Shown in pieces: positions 16,411 through 24,900 of a stretch of DNA of 64,000 nt. The position numbers were made by a program, and so were the translations under genes. The DNA is from Rhodopirellula sp. P2 (lineage in GTDB: Bacteria > Planctomycetota > Planctomycetia > Pirellulales > Pirellulaceae), in the NCBI RefSeq assembly GCF_028768465.1, contig NZ_CP118225.1:496001-560000 (forward strand), read 5' to 3'. The notes under the pieces are model-generated. The model was not told where the DNA came from, did no database searches, and was given only the letters and a program-made list of their open reading frames with translations. Position 1 is the first letter of the stretch. Each line of letters begins with the position of its first letter.

Positions 16411-18926
16411 TGTCACCGTCCACGGACAACTTGATTCGTATTCGAGGTGCCCGGGTTCATAACCTTCTCAACCTCGACGTCGACATCCCTCGCGACGCGA
16501 TCACGGTCATCTCGGGAGTCTCCGGCAGCGGCAAGAGTTCGCTCGCGTTCGACACACTTTTCGCGGAAGGCCAACGGCAATACATCGACAGCTTGTCGAC
16601 TTATGCCCGGCAATACCTCGACGCCATCCCACGTCCCGATGTGGACTGGATCGACGGGTTGGCACCGACATTGTCAATCGATCAAAAGAGCGGTTCGCAC
16701 TCGGCTCGCAGCACCGTCGCCACGATCACCGAGATCTACGACTACCTGCGTCTGCTGTACGCGCGAGTGGGTGTTCCTCACTGCGTCGCCTGCGGCAGCA
16801 CGATCAGCACGCAAACGCCCGATCGCATTGTTGCGACATTGGCGGCTCTGCCCGATCGCACCAAGCTGACCTTGATGAGCCCCATGGTTCGTGGCCGCAA
16901 AGGGGCTCACGCGGATGTATTGGAACAAATCGCCGGCCACGGATTGGTGCGTGCTCGCGTCGATGGCGAAATGTATCTGCTCGAAGATGTGCCTCCGCTT
17001 GCCGTCCGCAAGAACCACACGATCGAAGCGATCGTCGACCGACTGATCATCAAAGACGGCGTCGCCGCTCGACTGGACGAGTCGACTCGCTTGGCGTTGC
17101 GGCTTGCTGGAGGAATGTGCTCGGCCTTGATCGATCGCGGGGACGGCGAACCAGAAACCAAACTTTTCAGCACTTCGATGACTTGCTTGGAGTGTGGTGA
17201 AAGTTTCGAAGAGCTGGAACCACGAACGTTCAGCTTCAACAGTCCCTACGGTGCCTGCCCGACTTGCCAAGGCCTTGGCAAAGTTGCCGTCCGCGGCGAC
17301 AAGTCGCACATGGTGACCTGTTCGACTTGCGAGGGCGGGCGACTGAAAGCGGAATCGCTGGCCGTCACGATTCACGACGTGTCCATTGATGCCCTGTGCC
17401 GGATGCCGTTGCCGGACGCCCAGTCGTGGATGGAAAACGTTGCCAAGCCACTCGATGCATTGCAACAAAAAGTCGCCGCTCCGATTCAATCCGAAGTCGT
17501 CCGCCGCATCGATTTCTTGCGACGTGTCGGTGTCGACTACCTGACCCTGGACCGTTCAGCGGAAACGCTCAGCGGCGGCGAAATGCAACGCGTCCGTCTG
17601 GCCACCAGCATTGGCAGCGGCCTGGTTGGCGTCTGCTACGTCCTGGACGAACCTTCGATTGGACTGCATCCCGCTGACCACCACCGGTTGCTCGCCGCGA
17701 TCAAAGAATTGCAGACCGCCGGCAACACCATCGTGATTGTGGAGCACGACGAAGACACCATCCAAGCCGCGGACCATGTCATCGACATCGGCCCCGGTGC
17801 AGGTCGCCATGGCGGCCGGTTGGTCAGCCAAGGCACCGCGGCAGAAGTCGCCGACGATGAATCCAGCCCCACGGGAGCCTACCTGTCCGGACGTTCGAAG
17901 ATTGGACTGGACCGACCAAGACGCACACCTCGCAAATCGCATCAATTAACGCTCAGCGGCGCAACACTGAACAACTTGCAAAACGTCACCGCGAAAATCC
18001 CGCTGGGATGCTTGGTCGGGGTCAGCGGTGTTTCTGGCAGCGGAAAGAGCTCGCTGATTGTCGACACGCTCTACCCAGCTCTGGCTGCCAAGCTGGAATT
18101 GGTCGCCGACCAACCCGGCCCCCACAAACGGCTGACCGGTGCTCAGCACATCGACAAACTGGTTCCCATCGACCAAACACCCATCGGCCGAACGACGCGA
18201 AGTTGCCCCGCCACCTACGCCGGTGTCATGGATCCGATTCGGCAAGTCTACGCGAGCACACGGGAGGCCAAGACGCTTGGGTTCGCCGCGAATCGATTCA
18301 GCTTCAACAGTCCGGCCGGTCGCTGCGACGTCTGCAAAGGCAACGGCTTCGAACGCATCGAGATGAATTTCCTGAGCGACTTGTTGATCGAGTGTTCACG
18401 CTGCGGCGGCAAACGTTTCAACCGCCAAACGCTGCAAGTCCGGTTCAAGGGAGCCACGATCGCCGACGTGCTCGGCATGACCATCGACGCGGCCCAAGAG
18501 TTCTTTGAGAACGTGCCGAAAGTCCATCACTTGCTGACGTCGCTCGTCGACGTTGGACTGGGCTATGTGACACTGGGGCAATCCAGCACCACGCTCAGCG
18601 GTGGCGAAGCCCAACGGATCAAACTGGCCACGGAGCTCGCGCGACCGGCAACCGGCAAAACGTTTTACGTGCTCGACGAACCAACGACCGGTTTGCACTT
18701 TGCTGATGTGCAGCGTCTGCTCGTCGTGCTCGATCGCTTGGTCGAAGCCGGCAACACGGTCCTTGTGATCGAACACCAATCCGATCTGCTGGCCGCCTGC
18801 GACTGGCTGCTTGATCTCGGCCCCGGCGGCGGCTCCCAAGGCGGCCACCTGCTCGCCGAAGGCCCGCCGGAAACCATCGCCGCCTGCCCCGAATCCGCCA
18901 CCGGAAAATTCCTGCGACTGAAGTGA
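16407..18926 (+). CDS. uvrA: Excinuclease ABC subunit A, compact form
   Basis: 839 residues from ATG at 16407, overlapping the protease stop. Both ABC modules are complete: Walker A GVSGSGKSS occurs twice (SLAFDTLFAEGQ and SLIVDTLYPAL), with signature motifs LSGGEMQRVRLA and LSGGEAQRIKLA and Walker B YVLDEPS and YVLDEPT. The UvrB-binding domain (VRGRKGAHADVLEQ...VRARVDGEMY) and the zinc sites (CLEC...CPTC, CSTC, CDVC...CSRC) are present. About 100 residues usually found between GACPTCQGLG and CSTCEGGRLK are missing, which explains the length against the usual 940. It could be the main UvrA or a second paralogue. Confidence 0.87.
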   Translation: MMSPSTDNLIRIRGARVHNLLNLDVDIPRDAITVISGVSGSGKSSLAFDTLFAEGQRQYIDSLSTYARQYLDAIPRPDVDWIDGLAPTLSIDQKSGSHSARSTVATITEIYDYLRLLYARVGVPHCVACGSTISTQTPDRIVATLAALPDRTKLTLMSPMVRGRKGAHADVLEQIAGHGLVRARVDGEMYLLEDVPPLAVRKNHTIEAIVDRLIIKDGVAARLDESTRLALRLAGGMCSALIDRGDGEPETKLFSTSMTCLECGESFEELEPRTFSFNSPYGACPTCQGLGKVAVRGDKSHMVTCSTCEGGRLKAESLAVTIHDVSIDALCRMPLPDAQSWMENVAKPLDALQQKVAAPIQSEVVRRIDFLRRVGVDYLTLDRSAETLSGGEMQRVRLATSIGSGLVGVCYVLDEPSIGLHPADHHRLLAAIKELQTAGNTIVIVEHDEDTIQAADHVIDIGPGAGRHGGRLVSQGTAAEVADDESSPTGAYLSGRSKIGLDRPRRTPRKSHQLTLSGATLNNLQNVTAKIPLGCLVGVSGVSGSGKSSLIVDTLYPALAAKLELVADQPGPHKRLTGAQHIDKLVPIDQTPIGRTTRSCPATYAGVMDPIRQVYASTREAKTLGFAANRFSFNSPAGRCDVCKGNGFERIEMNFLSDLLIECSRCGGKRFNRQTLQVRFKGATIADVLGMTIDAAQEFFENVPKVHHLLTSLVDVGLGYVTLGQSSTTLSGGEAQRIKLATELARPATGKTFYVLDEPTTGLHFADVQRLLVVLDRLVEAGNTVLVIEHQSDLLAACDWLLDLGPGGGSQGGHLLAEGPPETIAACPESATGKFLRLK

Positions 18927-20257
18927 GTCTCGAGGTTTCCACCCCGAGGCAAGCGAGCCAGCCCCTTCTAGGACGAATTCGTGGATGACTCCGGAGGAGT
19001 CCGCGTCAATAGCTCGGGGCGGGAGCCCCGAGGCTGCTGATGAACCAAATGACATCGCCCCGGATGGGGCCGGCGTGGATTCGATGAGGGGTCGAGAATA
19101 CTCAGACGGACAGGCAGGAGTGCCCAAGCTACGATCGTCACGCATGGTCGTTGCCCTGCTCGTCGGTTCATCGACCTCGCTCATACTCGCGGCACGACGA
19201 TTTCAACGAGAAACGGCCGACCAACGCTTCGCCCTTCACGCACCGGATACTTACCGACGTGGCCGGAGGGTGCCCTCCACCATCCATTCACCTTTACCGG
19301 GCGGCATCGTTTCACCCGGCCAAGTCATGCCGAAGCGTCCTGATGCTGCTGAACTCGAAAGCCGACACCAGGGCGACGGGCTTCCGCTCTGGTGCAGACA
19401 TTTGGTCAATCGCCCTCCGTCCCATTTCTTCCACCGGCTGAGCTGAGTCTCGAGGTTTCTATCCCGAGGCAAGCAAGCCAGCCCTTTCCAGGGCGAATTC
19501 GTGGATGACTCCGGAGGAGTCCGCGTCAATAGCTCGGGGCGGGAGCCCCGAGGCTGCCGATGAACCACATAACATCGCCCCGGATGGGGCCGTCGTTGAC
19601 TCGATGAGGGGCCGAGAACACTCAGGCGGACGGGCAGAAGTGCCCAAGCTACGATCGTCACGCATGGCTCGTTGTCTTGCTCGTTGGTTCATCGACCTCG
19701 CTCATGCTCGGCGGCAAGACGATTTCAACGAGAAACGGCCGACCAACGCTTCGCACTTCACGCACCGGATACTTACCGCCGTGGCTGGAGGGTGCCCTCC
19801 ACCATCCATTCACCTTTGCCGGGCGGCATCGTTTCACCCGGCCAAGTCATGCCGAAGCGTCCTGACGCTGCTGAACTCAGAAATCGACGCCAGGGCGAAG
19901 GGGCTCCGCTCTGGTGCAGAAGTTTGGTCAATCGACCTCCGTCCCCTTTCTTCCACTGGCTGAACTGAGTCTCGAGGTTTCCATCCGAGACAAGCAAGCC
20001 AGCCCCTTCCAGGGCGAATTCGTGGATGACTCCGGAGGAGTCCGCGTCAATAGCTCGGGGCGGGAGCCCCGAGGCTGTTGATGAACCAAATGAAATCGCC
20101 CCGGATGGGGCCGGCGTGGATTCGATGAGGGGCCGAGAACACTCAGACGGACAGGCGAGGGTGCCCAAGCTACGATCGTCACGCATGGCTCGTTGTCTTG
20201 CTCGTTGGTTCATCGACCTCGCTCATGCTCGCGGCAAGACGATTTCAACGAGAAACA
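18925..20257. repeat. Tandem 520-bp repeat units, two full and one partial
   Basis: Units begin with GAGTCTCGAGGTTT at 18925, 19445 and 19967. The first two are 520 and 522 bases long. The third diverges after about 290 bases, near 20257. Each first half carries three hairpins: ACTCC-GGA-GGAGT, CTCGGGGC/GCCCCGAG and GCCCC-GGAT-GGGGC. Each full unit ends with a roughly 180-base module that also occurs alone at 20440 and 21364. Open frames of about 150 codons exist in both full units, but small indels change the frame between copies, so they look non-coding. Confidence 0.85.
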
Positions 20258-20439
20258 TCCGGCGATGCGAAAACGCTAGAACGACACGGCGGCTTCCTAC
20301 AACTGAACGTGCTCGCAAATCGATTCAATATCTCCCGCAAGAACTGCATCCCAGGCGATGCTGATCCGCCAACCAAGCAGCAACATCCCTGGGCGACGCT
20401 CGAACACCTTGATACTCGACTTCTTCATCCCAGTCGAGC

Positions 20440-20616
20440 AAGGCGTGGAGGGTGCCGTCCACCATCCATTCACCTTCGTTGTGAGGCATCGTTGCACCCG
20501 ACCGAATCATGCGGCAGCGTCCTGTCGCTGCTGGACTCAGAAGTCGACGTCAGGGCGACGGACCGCTGCTCCGGTGCAGCACCTTGGGCAATTTACCCCC
20601 GTCCCCTTTGATCCGC
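20440..20616. repeat. Repeat module B, solitary copy 1
   Basis: This stretch matches the second half of the 520-bp units (GGTGCC.TCCACCATCCATTCACC, CAGGGCGACGG, CTCCGGTGCAG in order) and is even closer to the copy at 21364-21542. It abuts the stop codon of the minus-strand gene 20617-21240. The 182 bases between it and the tandem array (20258-20439) hold no recognisable gene. Confidence 0.7.
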
Positions 20617-21240
20617 CTATTTCGCAGGTCCAGGTTTGGCGTTGCTCTCAAGATACGTTTGCCGACGCAACAAAGGTGAGTCCTCATCTTCAACCGTCAG
20701 CACTTGAGATCCGACAAGAGAGAGGCCGTTCTTTTCGATTCGATACTCAAACACGTTCTTCCTTACAATCCAGTTAGCAATCGCTTCGATGTGTACGCTC
20801 TTCGCGGAGCGGCGAATGCTGACAATGCTGGCTGATGATGGGCAGATAAGTTGCCAATGCACAATTCCTTCCTCTGTAACAAAAGCTGCAATTGTCTGAA
20901 TGGCATAATCTGCTGCATCGGGGTAGGCTAGCTCGCTAAAAACAAAGACGACCTCGTCATTAGTTCGTCCCGGAAACGCCGAAACCATGCGCATAGCCTG
21001 AAACCTTCCAAGAGTAATTTCCTTAAGTTTTTCCGAATCAGGCTCTGTGTTACTCAGGACAAGTTGAAAGAAATTCCTCTCCAACGGTGTGTAGCGTTTA
21101 CTGTCAATTAGTTGTGACAGGCTTCGCTCTGATTGAGGAGGGTCTGCAGCCGGAAGTCGTGTGCAGAAAAGAACAATTGCGATGCCTGCAAGGATTGAAA
21201 ATGCAGGCGAATCTTGTGTCTGTCTCGCGTTCGACACCAT
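20617..21240 (-). CDS. Hypothetical exported or anchored protein beside the RHS remnant
   Basis: 207 residues from ATG at 21240. An N-terminal hydrophobic segment (FSILAGIAIVLFCTRLPAAD) looks like a signal peptide or anchor. The rest is a mixed alpha/beta domain with no family I recognise (PLERNFFQLVLSNTEPDSEKLK, FVTEEGIVHWQLICPSS, VFEYRIEKNGLSL). The gene is visibly more AT-rich than its surroundings, suggesting transfer. It lies downstream of the RHS remnant on the same strand and ends directly at a copy of module B. An immunity or accessory role in a toxin locus is inference from position only. Confidence 0.55.
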   Translation of the reverse strand: MVSNARQTQDSPAFSILAGIAIVLFCTRLPAADPPQSERSLSQLIDSKRYTPLERNFFQLVLSNTEPDSEKLKEITLGRFQAMRMVSAFPGRTNDEVVFVFSELAYPDAADYAIQTIAAFVTEEGIVHWQLICPSSASIVSIRRSAKSVHIEAIANWIVRKNVFEYRIEKNGLSLVGSQVLTVEDEDSPLLRRQTYLESNAKPGPAK

Positions 21241-21363
21241 CGAAAATTCCTTGCTTTGTAAAAACAGATGTTTGCCGCTTCGGATCTTCTGAAGCAATCT
21301 AACGTTTATGTATCCCGGCCTTTACGATCCGCATTTCAAGCTCTTGCCCTTCAACGGCAATCA

Positions 21364-21542
21364 AGGCGTGGAGGGCGCCGTCCACCATCCATTCACCTTC
21401 GCCGGGCAGCATCGTTTCCTCCGACGAGATCAGACGGAAGCATCGTGTCGCTGCTGGACCCAGAAGTCGACGTCAGGGCGACGGACCTCTGCTCCGGTGC
21501 AGCACCTTGGTCAATCTCCCTCCGCCCCCTTTGATCCGCCCT
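21364..21542. repeat. Repeat module B, solitary copy 2
   Basis: It is closely similar to 20440-20616 and to the second halves of the 520-bp units, in the same orientation. It overlaps the last codons of the minus-strand gene 21473-22069, so that the gene's C-terminal 22 or so residues are encoded by the repeat. Confidence 0.7.
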
Positions 21543-22069
21543 GACCAAACGCTAAACACTACCGCAAGCAGAGAAATTAAAAATACACCAAGTCGATCTG
21601 GCTCAAACACGCGTCTGAGTTTATCCATCTGGTTTAGCTCGAACCTACGAGGCGATTCGTCATGAGTATAAACAACATAGAACGGTAATTTCCCTGCTCG
21701 AAAACTGGACACGCTCGAGTTGTAGGAAGGGGCTTCCCACCCATTGAATTCGACTACCTGTGTCAAGACATTTGCACCGGATAGTCGACGAGCAAGCACT
21801 GTGTCGTTTGCAAATTTTGTCCCGAGAGCGGAATCGCTACTGTACGACGGCGAGTAAAGCACTAGCACAACTCGATTGTCCGCGAGTGCCGCACGAAAAG
21901 CCTTTTCATTAAAAGGCAGCCATTCTACAGTGGTGTTTCGTGGTAGATATGGCTTGGCTGCGACAAGCATTGCAGCGATGATTGCCGATACTGTAAGCAA
22001 TGAACAGATGGATTGCCTGCCCAAAAACCTATGCTTGGATACTCCTGTTGACCTTTGGCGACTTATCAT
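21473..22069 (-). CDS. Membrane-anchored thioredoxin-fold-like protein lacking CxxC
   Basis: 198 residues from ATG at 22069; a TTG at 22084 would overlap the RHS stop. Two hydrophobic helices (near residues 22-40 and about 160-176) flank a domain resembling the DsbD C-terminal or Thioredoxin_7 fold: FNEKAFRAALADNRVVLVLYSPSYSSDS, then KLPFYVVYTHD in the cis-Pro position. Where WCxxC would be, it has SPSYSSDS, so it cannot be a dithiol oxidoreductase. The gene is AT-rich. It is the first gene after the RHS remnant, the usual place for an immunity gene, but that role is inference. Its end is formed by module B sequence. Confidence 0.5.
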   Translation of the reverse strand: MISRQRSTGVSKHRFLGRQSICSLLTVSAIIAAMLVAAKPYLPRNTTVEWLPFNEKAFRAALADNRVVLVLYSPSYSSDSALGTKFANDTVLARRLSGANVLTQVVEFNGWEAPSYNSSVSSFRAGKLPFYVVYTHDESPRRFELNQMDKLRRVFEPDRLGVFLISLLAVVFSVWSGRIKGGGGRLTKVLHRSRGPSP

Positions 22070-22076
22070 TAGATCG

Positions 22077-23528
22077 CTAATCAATTTGACTGTTGGTTGG
22101 AGCTTCGTTTCCGTTCGGACCTATGTAAATAGGATTTTGGCCAAACTGAACGGTAATGTATCGCGAAGGAGCCATTTCTTCCGTTATCTCCATGCCGTTC
22201 CTTTGGTGAGTATAGACAAACGGCCTAGGGAAAGTTAATTCTTCAAACTCATTTACGATCTTCAGCTCGTTGATATTCGACCACGTCTCTTGGACTTCTT
22301 TCTCTGGTCCGGCTATCGTCAAGACAGCGACCGGTTTAGCTATCCTAACAATTTCTCTCCAGGTTACCGGGTACATTGGTGAGTGTCGGATAACCATATC
22401 TGAAACCGAATCCTCTTCTAATCTTTCGGTCAGAGGTCTCACAACATAATAGACACCGCCAGGTCGCTCGACCGTATAATCTACGTATTTCGGGTCGGTT
22501 GCAAAGTCCTTATACAAATGGTTTTCGTCTTCTCCATAAATGTTAATTGCCTCGCCGCTGCCGGTGGGGCGTACTGGAGTCCCACCTTGCGTACCTGTTG
22601 TGTTGACCTTGGGCAATGGCTGATACGCTTCAAGGCCGCTGGGATCCGTTCGTACAGTTGTAGCATTTCCAACATATCGATATAAATTGTATTCTCCTGC
22701 CTTGAACCCAATCGGGTCCTGGCTCATCCAACGACCATTGCTGGTATCGAAATAGCGAGCCCGGTGGTAGTTCAATCCGCTGGCTTCGTCTCGTTCCCTG
22801 CCGGTGAAGCCGTAAAGGAAATCGACGTCGGTGTCTGTTTCGCTGACTACGTTTCCGTAGGCGTCGTAGACAAGATGGTTCTCAACCGTGCCATCAGAAT
22901 CGACCACGTCGCGGACGCTGCCTAATTGATCAGAGAGTGCCCAGAGCGTGTCACCGGTGGAATCGTCTTCGATCGCAAAAACTTGGTCGACTGCGGGACC
23001 GTGAAGCATTCGTCGGGTGATCGACCCTGATTCATCGCTAATTGCTAGAATATCGGTTCCACTGTAGATGTAGCGAGTGATCTGCTCTGGAAGCGGCCCC
23101 GCTCCGTCGAGATCCACACTCATGCTCACTCGCCGGTCAAGCACGTCGTATGTGTGCTCGACAACCTGAGTCACGGTGCCCGAGTTGTCTTTGTTGGTGA
23201 TGGAAATCAAACGATTGCGATGGTCCCAGGTGTAAGTCACCGTTTTGTCGTCAGCGGGATCCGAACTGACTCGTGTCTTGACAGTTGAGTTTCCTTCATC
23301 GTTGTTCTCCATCTTCGTGATCAAGTGAGGTAAGCCGCCCCATCGAGTCAAATAGCAGATCGGTGGTTGCAACGGACGCAACTGGCGTCACTGTGGCGGA
23401 TGAGTACCGAGCGATGGAGTTCACTCGACCGCAATCTACATTCCGTTGGAACGATTTCTTGGCGCGGTAGCCTTCGTCAGCGTCCGTAAGCCTTTTGTTG
23501 AAAGCGTTTTGCAGAGATGCGATTTAGA
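22077..23528 (-). pseudogene. 5'-truncated, frameshifted RHS protein with intact core and C-terminal tip
   Basis: From about 23312 down to 22077 one frame encodes the RHS end: VTYTWDHRNRLISI, YD-type repeats, LSDQLGSVRDVVD, YGFTGRERDEASGLNYHRARYFD, then the core motif GRWMSQDPIGFKAGEYNLYRYVGN and DPSGL. After DPSGL comes a tip of about 185 residues of unrecognised type. Upstream, 23310-23528 encodes further RHS repeat sequence (RLTDADEGYRAKKSF, VNSIARYSS, LLFDSMGRLTSLDH) in another frame, and a TAA closes that frame at its 5' side. Usual RHS repeats between the two parts are missing. RHS proteins are normally well over 1,000 residues, so this is a remnant; the tip could still be made from an internal start. 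Confidence 0.8.
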
Positions 23529-23892
23529 AATTGATCCCTCGTGTTTCAGCGGGTTTCGCTCTCGCCGCATATTCTTTGCCGACGCTGCTGCTCAATCCCT
23601 TAGCTCAACTGCTTAAAATGAAGGCATTCGCAGAATGCCCCCTTGGTGTGAACATCCCAGTTGCCCAGCACGACCGTTCAGAGAGTAGGAAGAATCTTGT
23701 TTGGCGCAAAATGCCCTCGCAATTTCTCGTCGTCTGTGCATCCGTTTTCGATTGAGATCAAGGCTTCGATGAGGCAGGGTGGGTTCCCACGACGTGCGCC
23801 ATGATTAGGCTTGCGTTTTCGTTGACCTTGCAACGACCCAGTTCCGAAGATTTCCCCGCCATAACCCCGCGAACAACAGGCTTTTTGTCACC
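23529..23892. other. Intergenic stretch without a recognised gene
   Basis: 364 bases between the RHS remnant and the epimerase operon. A 74-codon frame at 23531-23755 (+) has no family features, and on the minus strand the RHS similarity has been lost. It probably contains the promoter of the operon beginning at 23893. Confidence 0.4.
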
Positions 23893-24900
23893 ATGCCTCA
23901 TCCCGATAGCATTCTGGTGACCGGAGCGACCGGCATGATCGGTGCCCCGGTGGTGAGACGTGCGGCGGCTGCGGGGCACCACGTGCGGGCGGTCGTGCGA
24001 TCGGGATCGGATCGTTCGGTCCTGGATGGCTGCGATGTGGAGTGGGTGGATTCGGATTTGACCGATCCCAATGCTGCGTACCAGAACGCGATTCGCAAGA
24101 GCGACGTGATCGTTCACACCGCGGCTCATGTGGGCGATTGGGGGCCGGTGTCGACCTACCGAGCGATCAACTTGGATGCAGTCGAGGACCTGCTGCGTTT
24201 TGCCTCAGGCTCGGATCGATTGCGTCGGCTCGTTCACCTCAGTGCACTCGGTGTCTACCAAGCCAAGCACCACTTCGGAACCGATGAAACCACGCCCGTC
24301 GACCTTCGCGGTTTCGATGGCTACACCCACACGAAAGCACTCGCGGAAGGACTCGTGAATGCCGCTCATGAAAAAGACGGCATGCCAACCGTGATCGCTC
24401 GCCCCGGATTCACGTATGGCGAAGGCGATCGACGGATCTTGCCAAGGCTGATGCAGCGATTCCGAAACGGTTCGATCCGGATGATCGGCGACGGCCAGCG
24501 AGTGCTCAACAACACCAACATCGACAACCTCATCGACGGATTGTTGCTGTGCATCGACCACGACGCGGCGGTGGGTGAGACCTTCAACTTGCGAGACGAG
24601 CGTTTGGTCACGCGAGCGGAATTCCTCGGCGCGGTGGCAGACTTCCTTGAGCTTCCACCTCCCAAACGTGTTCCGCTATGGTTCGCCAAAGTCGCTCGCC
24701 CGGTTCTTGAAACCTACGGCCGAATTCGCGGTGCGGACGAGCCACCTTTGCTGACCGGAGCGACGATGAAGTTCATGACGCTGAATTTGGACTTCAGCAT
24801 CGAGAAAGCCAAACGCTTGCTCGGCTATCAACCGCGAATCGATTTTCGTGAAGGAATCCAAGACGCACTGAAGTGGGCGGCAGAAAATGCAAGTCACTGA
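23893..24900 (+). CDS. NAD(P)-dependent epimerase/dehydratase family protein
   Basis: 335 residues. An extended SDR: the nucleotide motif is GATGMIG at about residues 10-16, the catalytic pair is Y-x3-K in YTHTK near 145, and a serine in HLSALGVY precedes it. The C-terminal half resembles 3-beta-hydroxysteroid dehydrogenase or OleD-like reductases more than sugar epimerases (RILPRLMQRFRNGSIRMIGDG, NIDNLIDGLLLCI). The gene overlaps the enolase-superfamily gene by 14 bases, and a hydrolase follows, so all three should act in one pathway. The substrate is not known. Confidence 0.85.
   Translation: MPHPDSILVTGATGMIGAPVVRRAAAAGHHVRAVVRSGSDRSVLDGCDVEWVDSDLTDPNAAYQNAIRKSDVIVHTAAHVGDWGPVSTYRAINLDAVEDLLRFASGSDRLRRLVHLSALGVYQAKHHFGTDETTPVDLRGFDGYTHTKALAEGLVNAAHEKDGMPTVIARPGFTYGEGDRRILPRLMQRFRNGSIRMIGDGQRVLNNTNIDNLIDGLLLCIDHDAAVGETFNLRDERLVTRAEFLGAVADFLELPPPKRVPLWFAKVARPVLETYGRIRGADEPPLLTGATMKFMTLNLDFSIEKAKRLLGYQPRIDFREGIQDALKWAAENASH

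Noticed and set aside
18985..19963. Two frames of about 150 codons in the 520-bp repeats (starting MTPEESASIARGG)
   Set aside because: After the first third the two copies read in different frames because of indels, so no protein is conserved. The underlying DNA hairpins explain the similarity.
18925..20257. Possible CRISPR array, suggested by repeated units
   Set aside because: Units are 520 bases and nearly continuous, with no short repeat/spacer alternation and no cas genes.
20617..22069. Firm annotation of the two orphan genes as immunity proteins
   Set aside because: Only position supports this. Neither matches an immunity family I recognise, so they are left as hypothetical or fold-level calls.
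23531..23755. A 74-codon plus-strand frame between the RHS remnant and the epimerase gene
   Set aside because: There is no ribosome binding site, no family resemblance, and codon use is unlike the neighbours.
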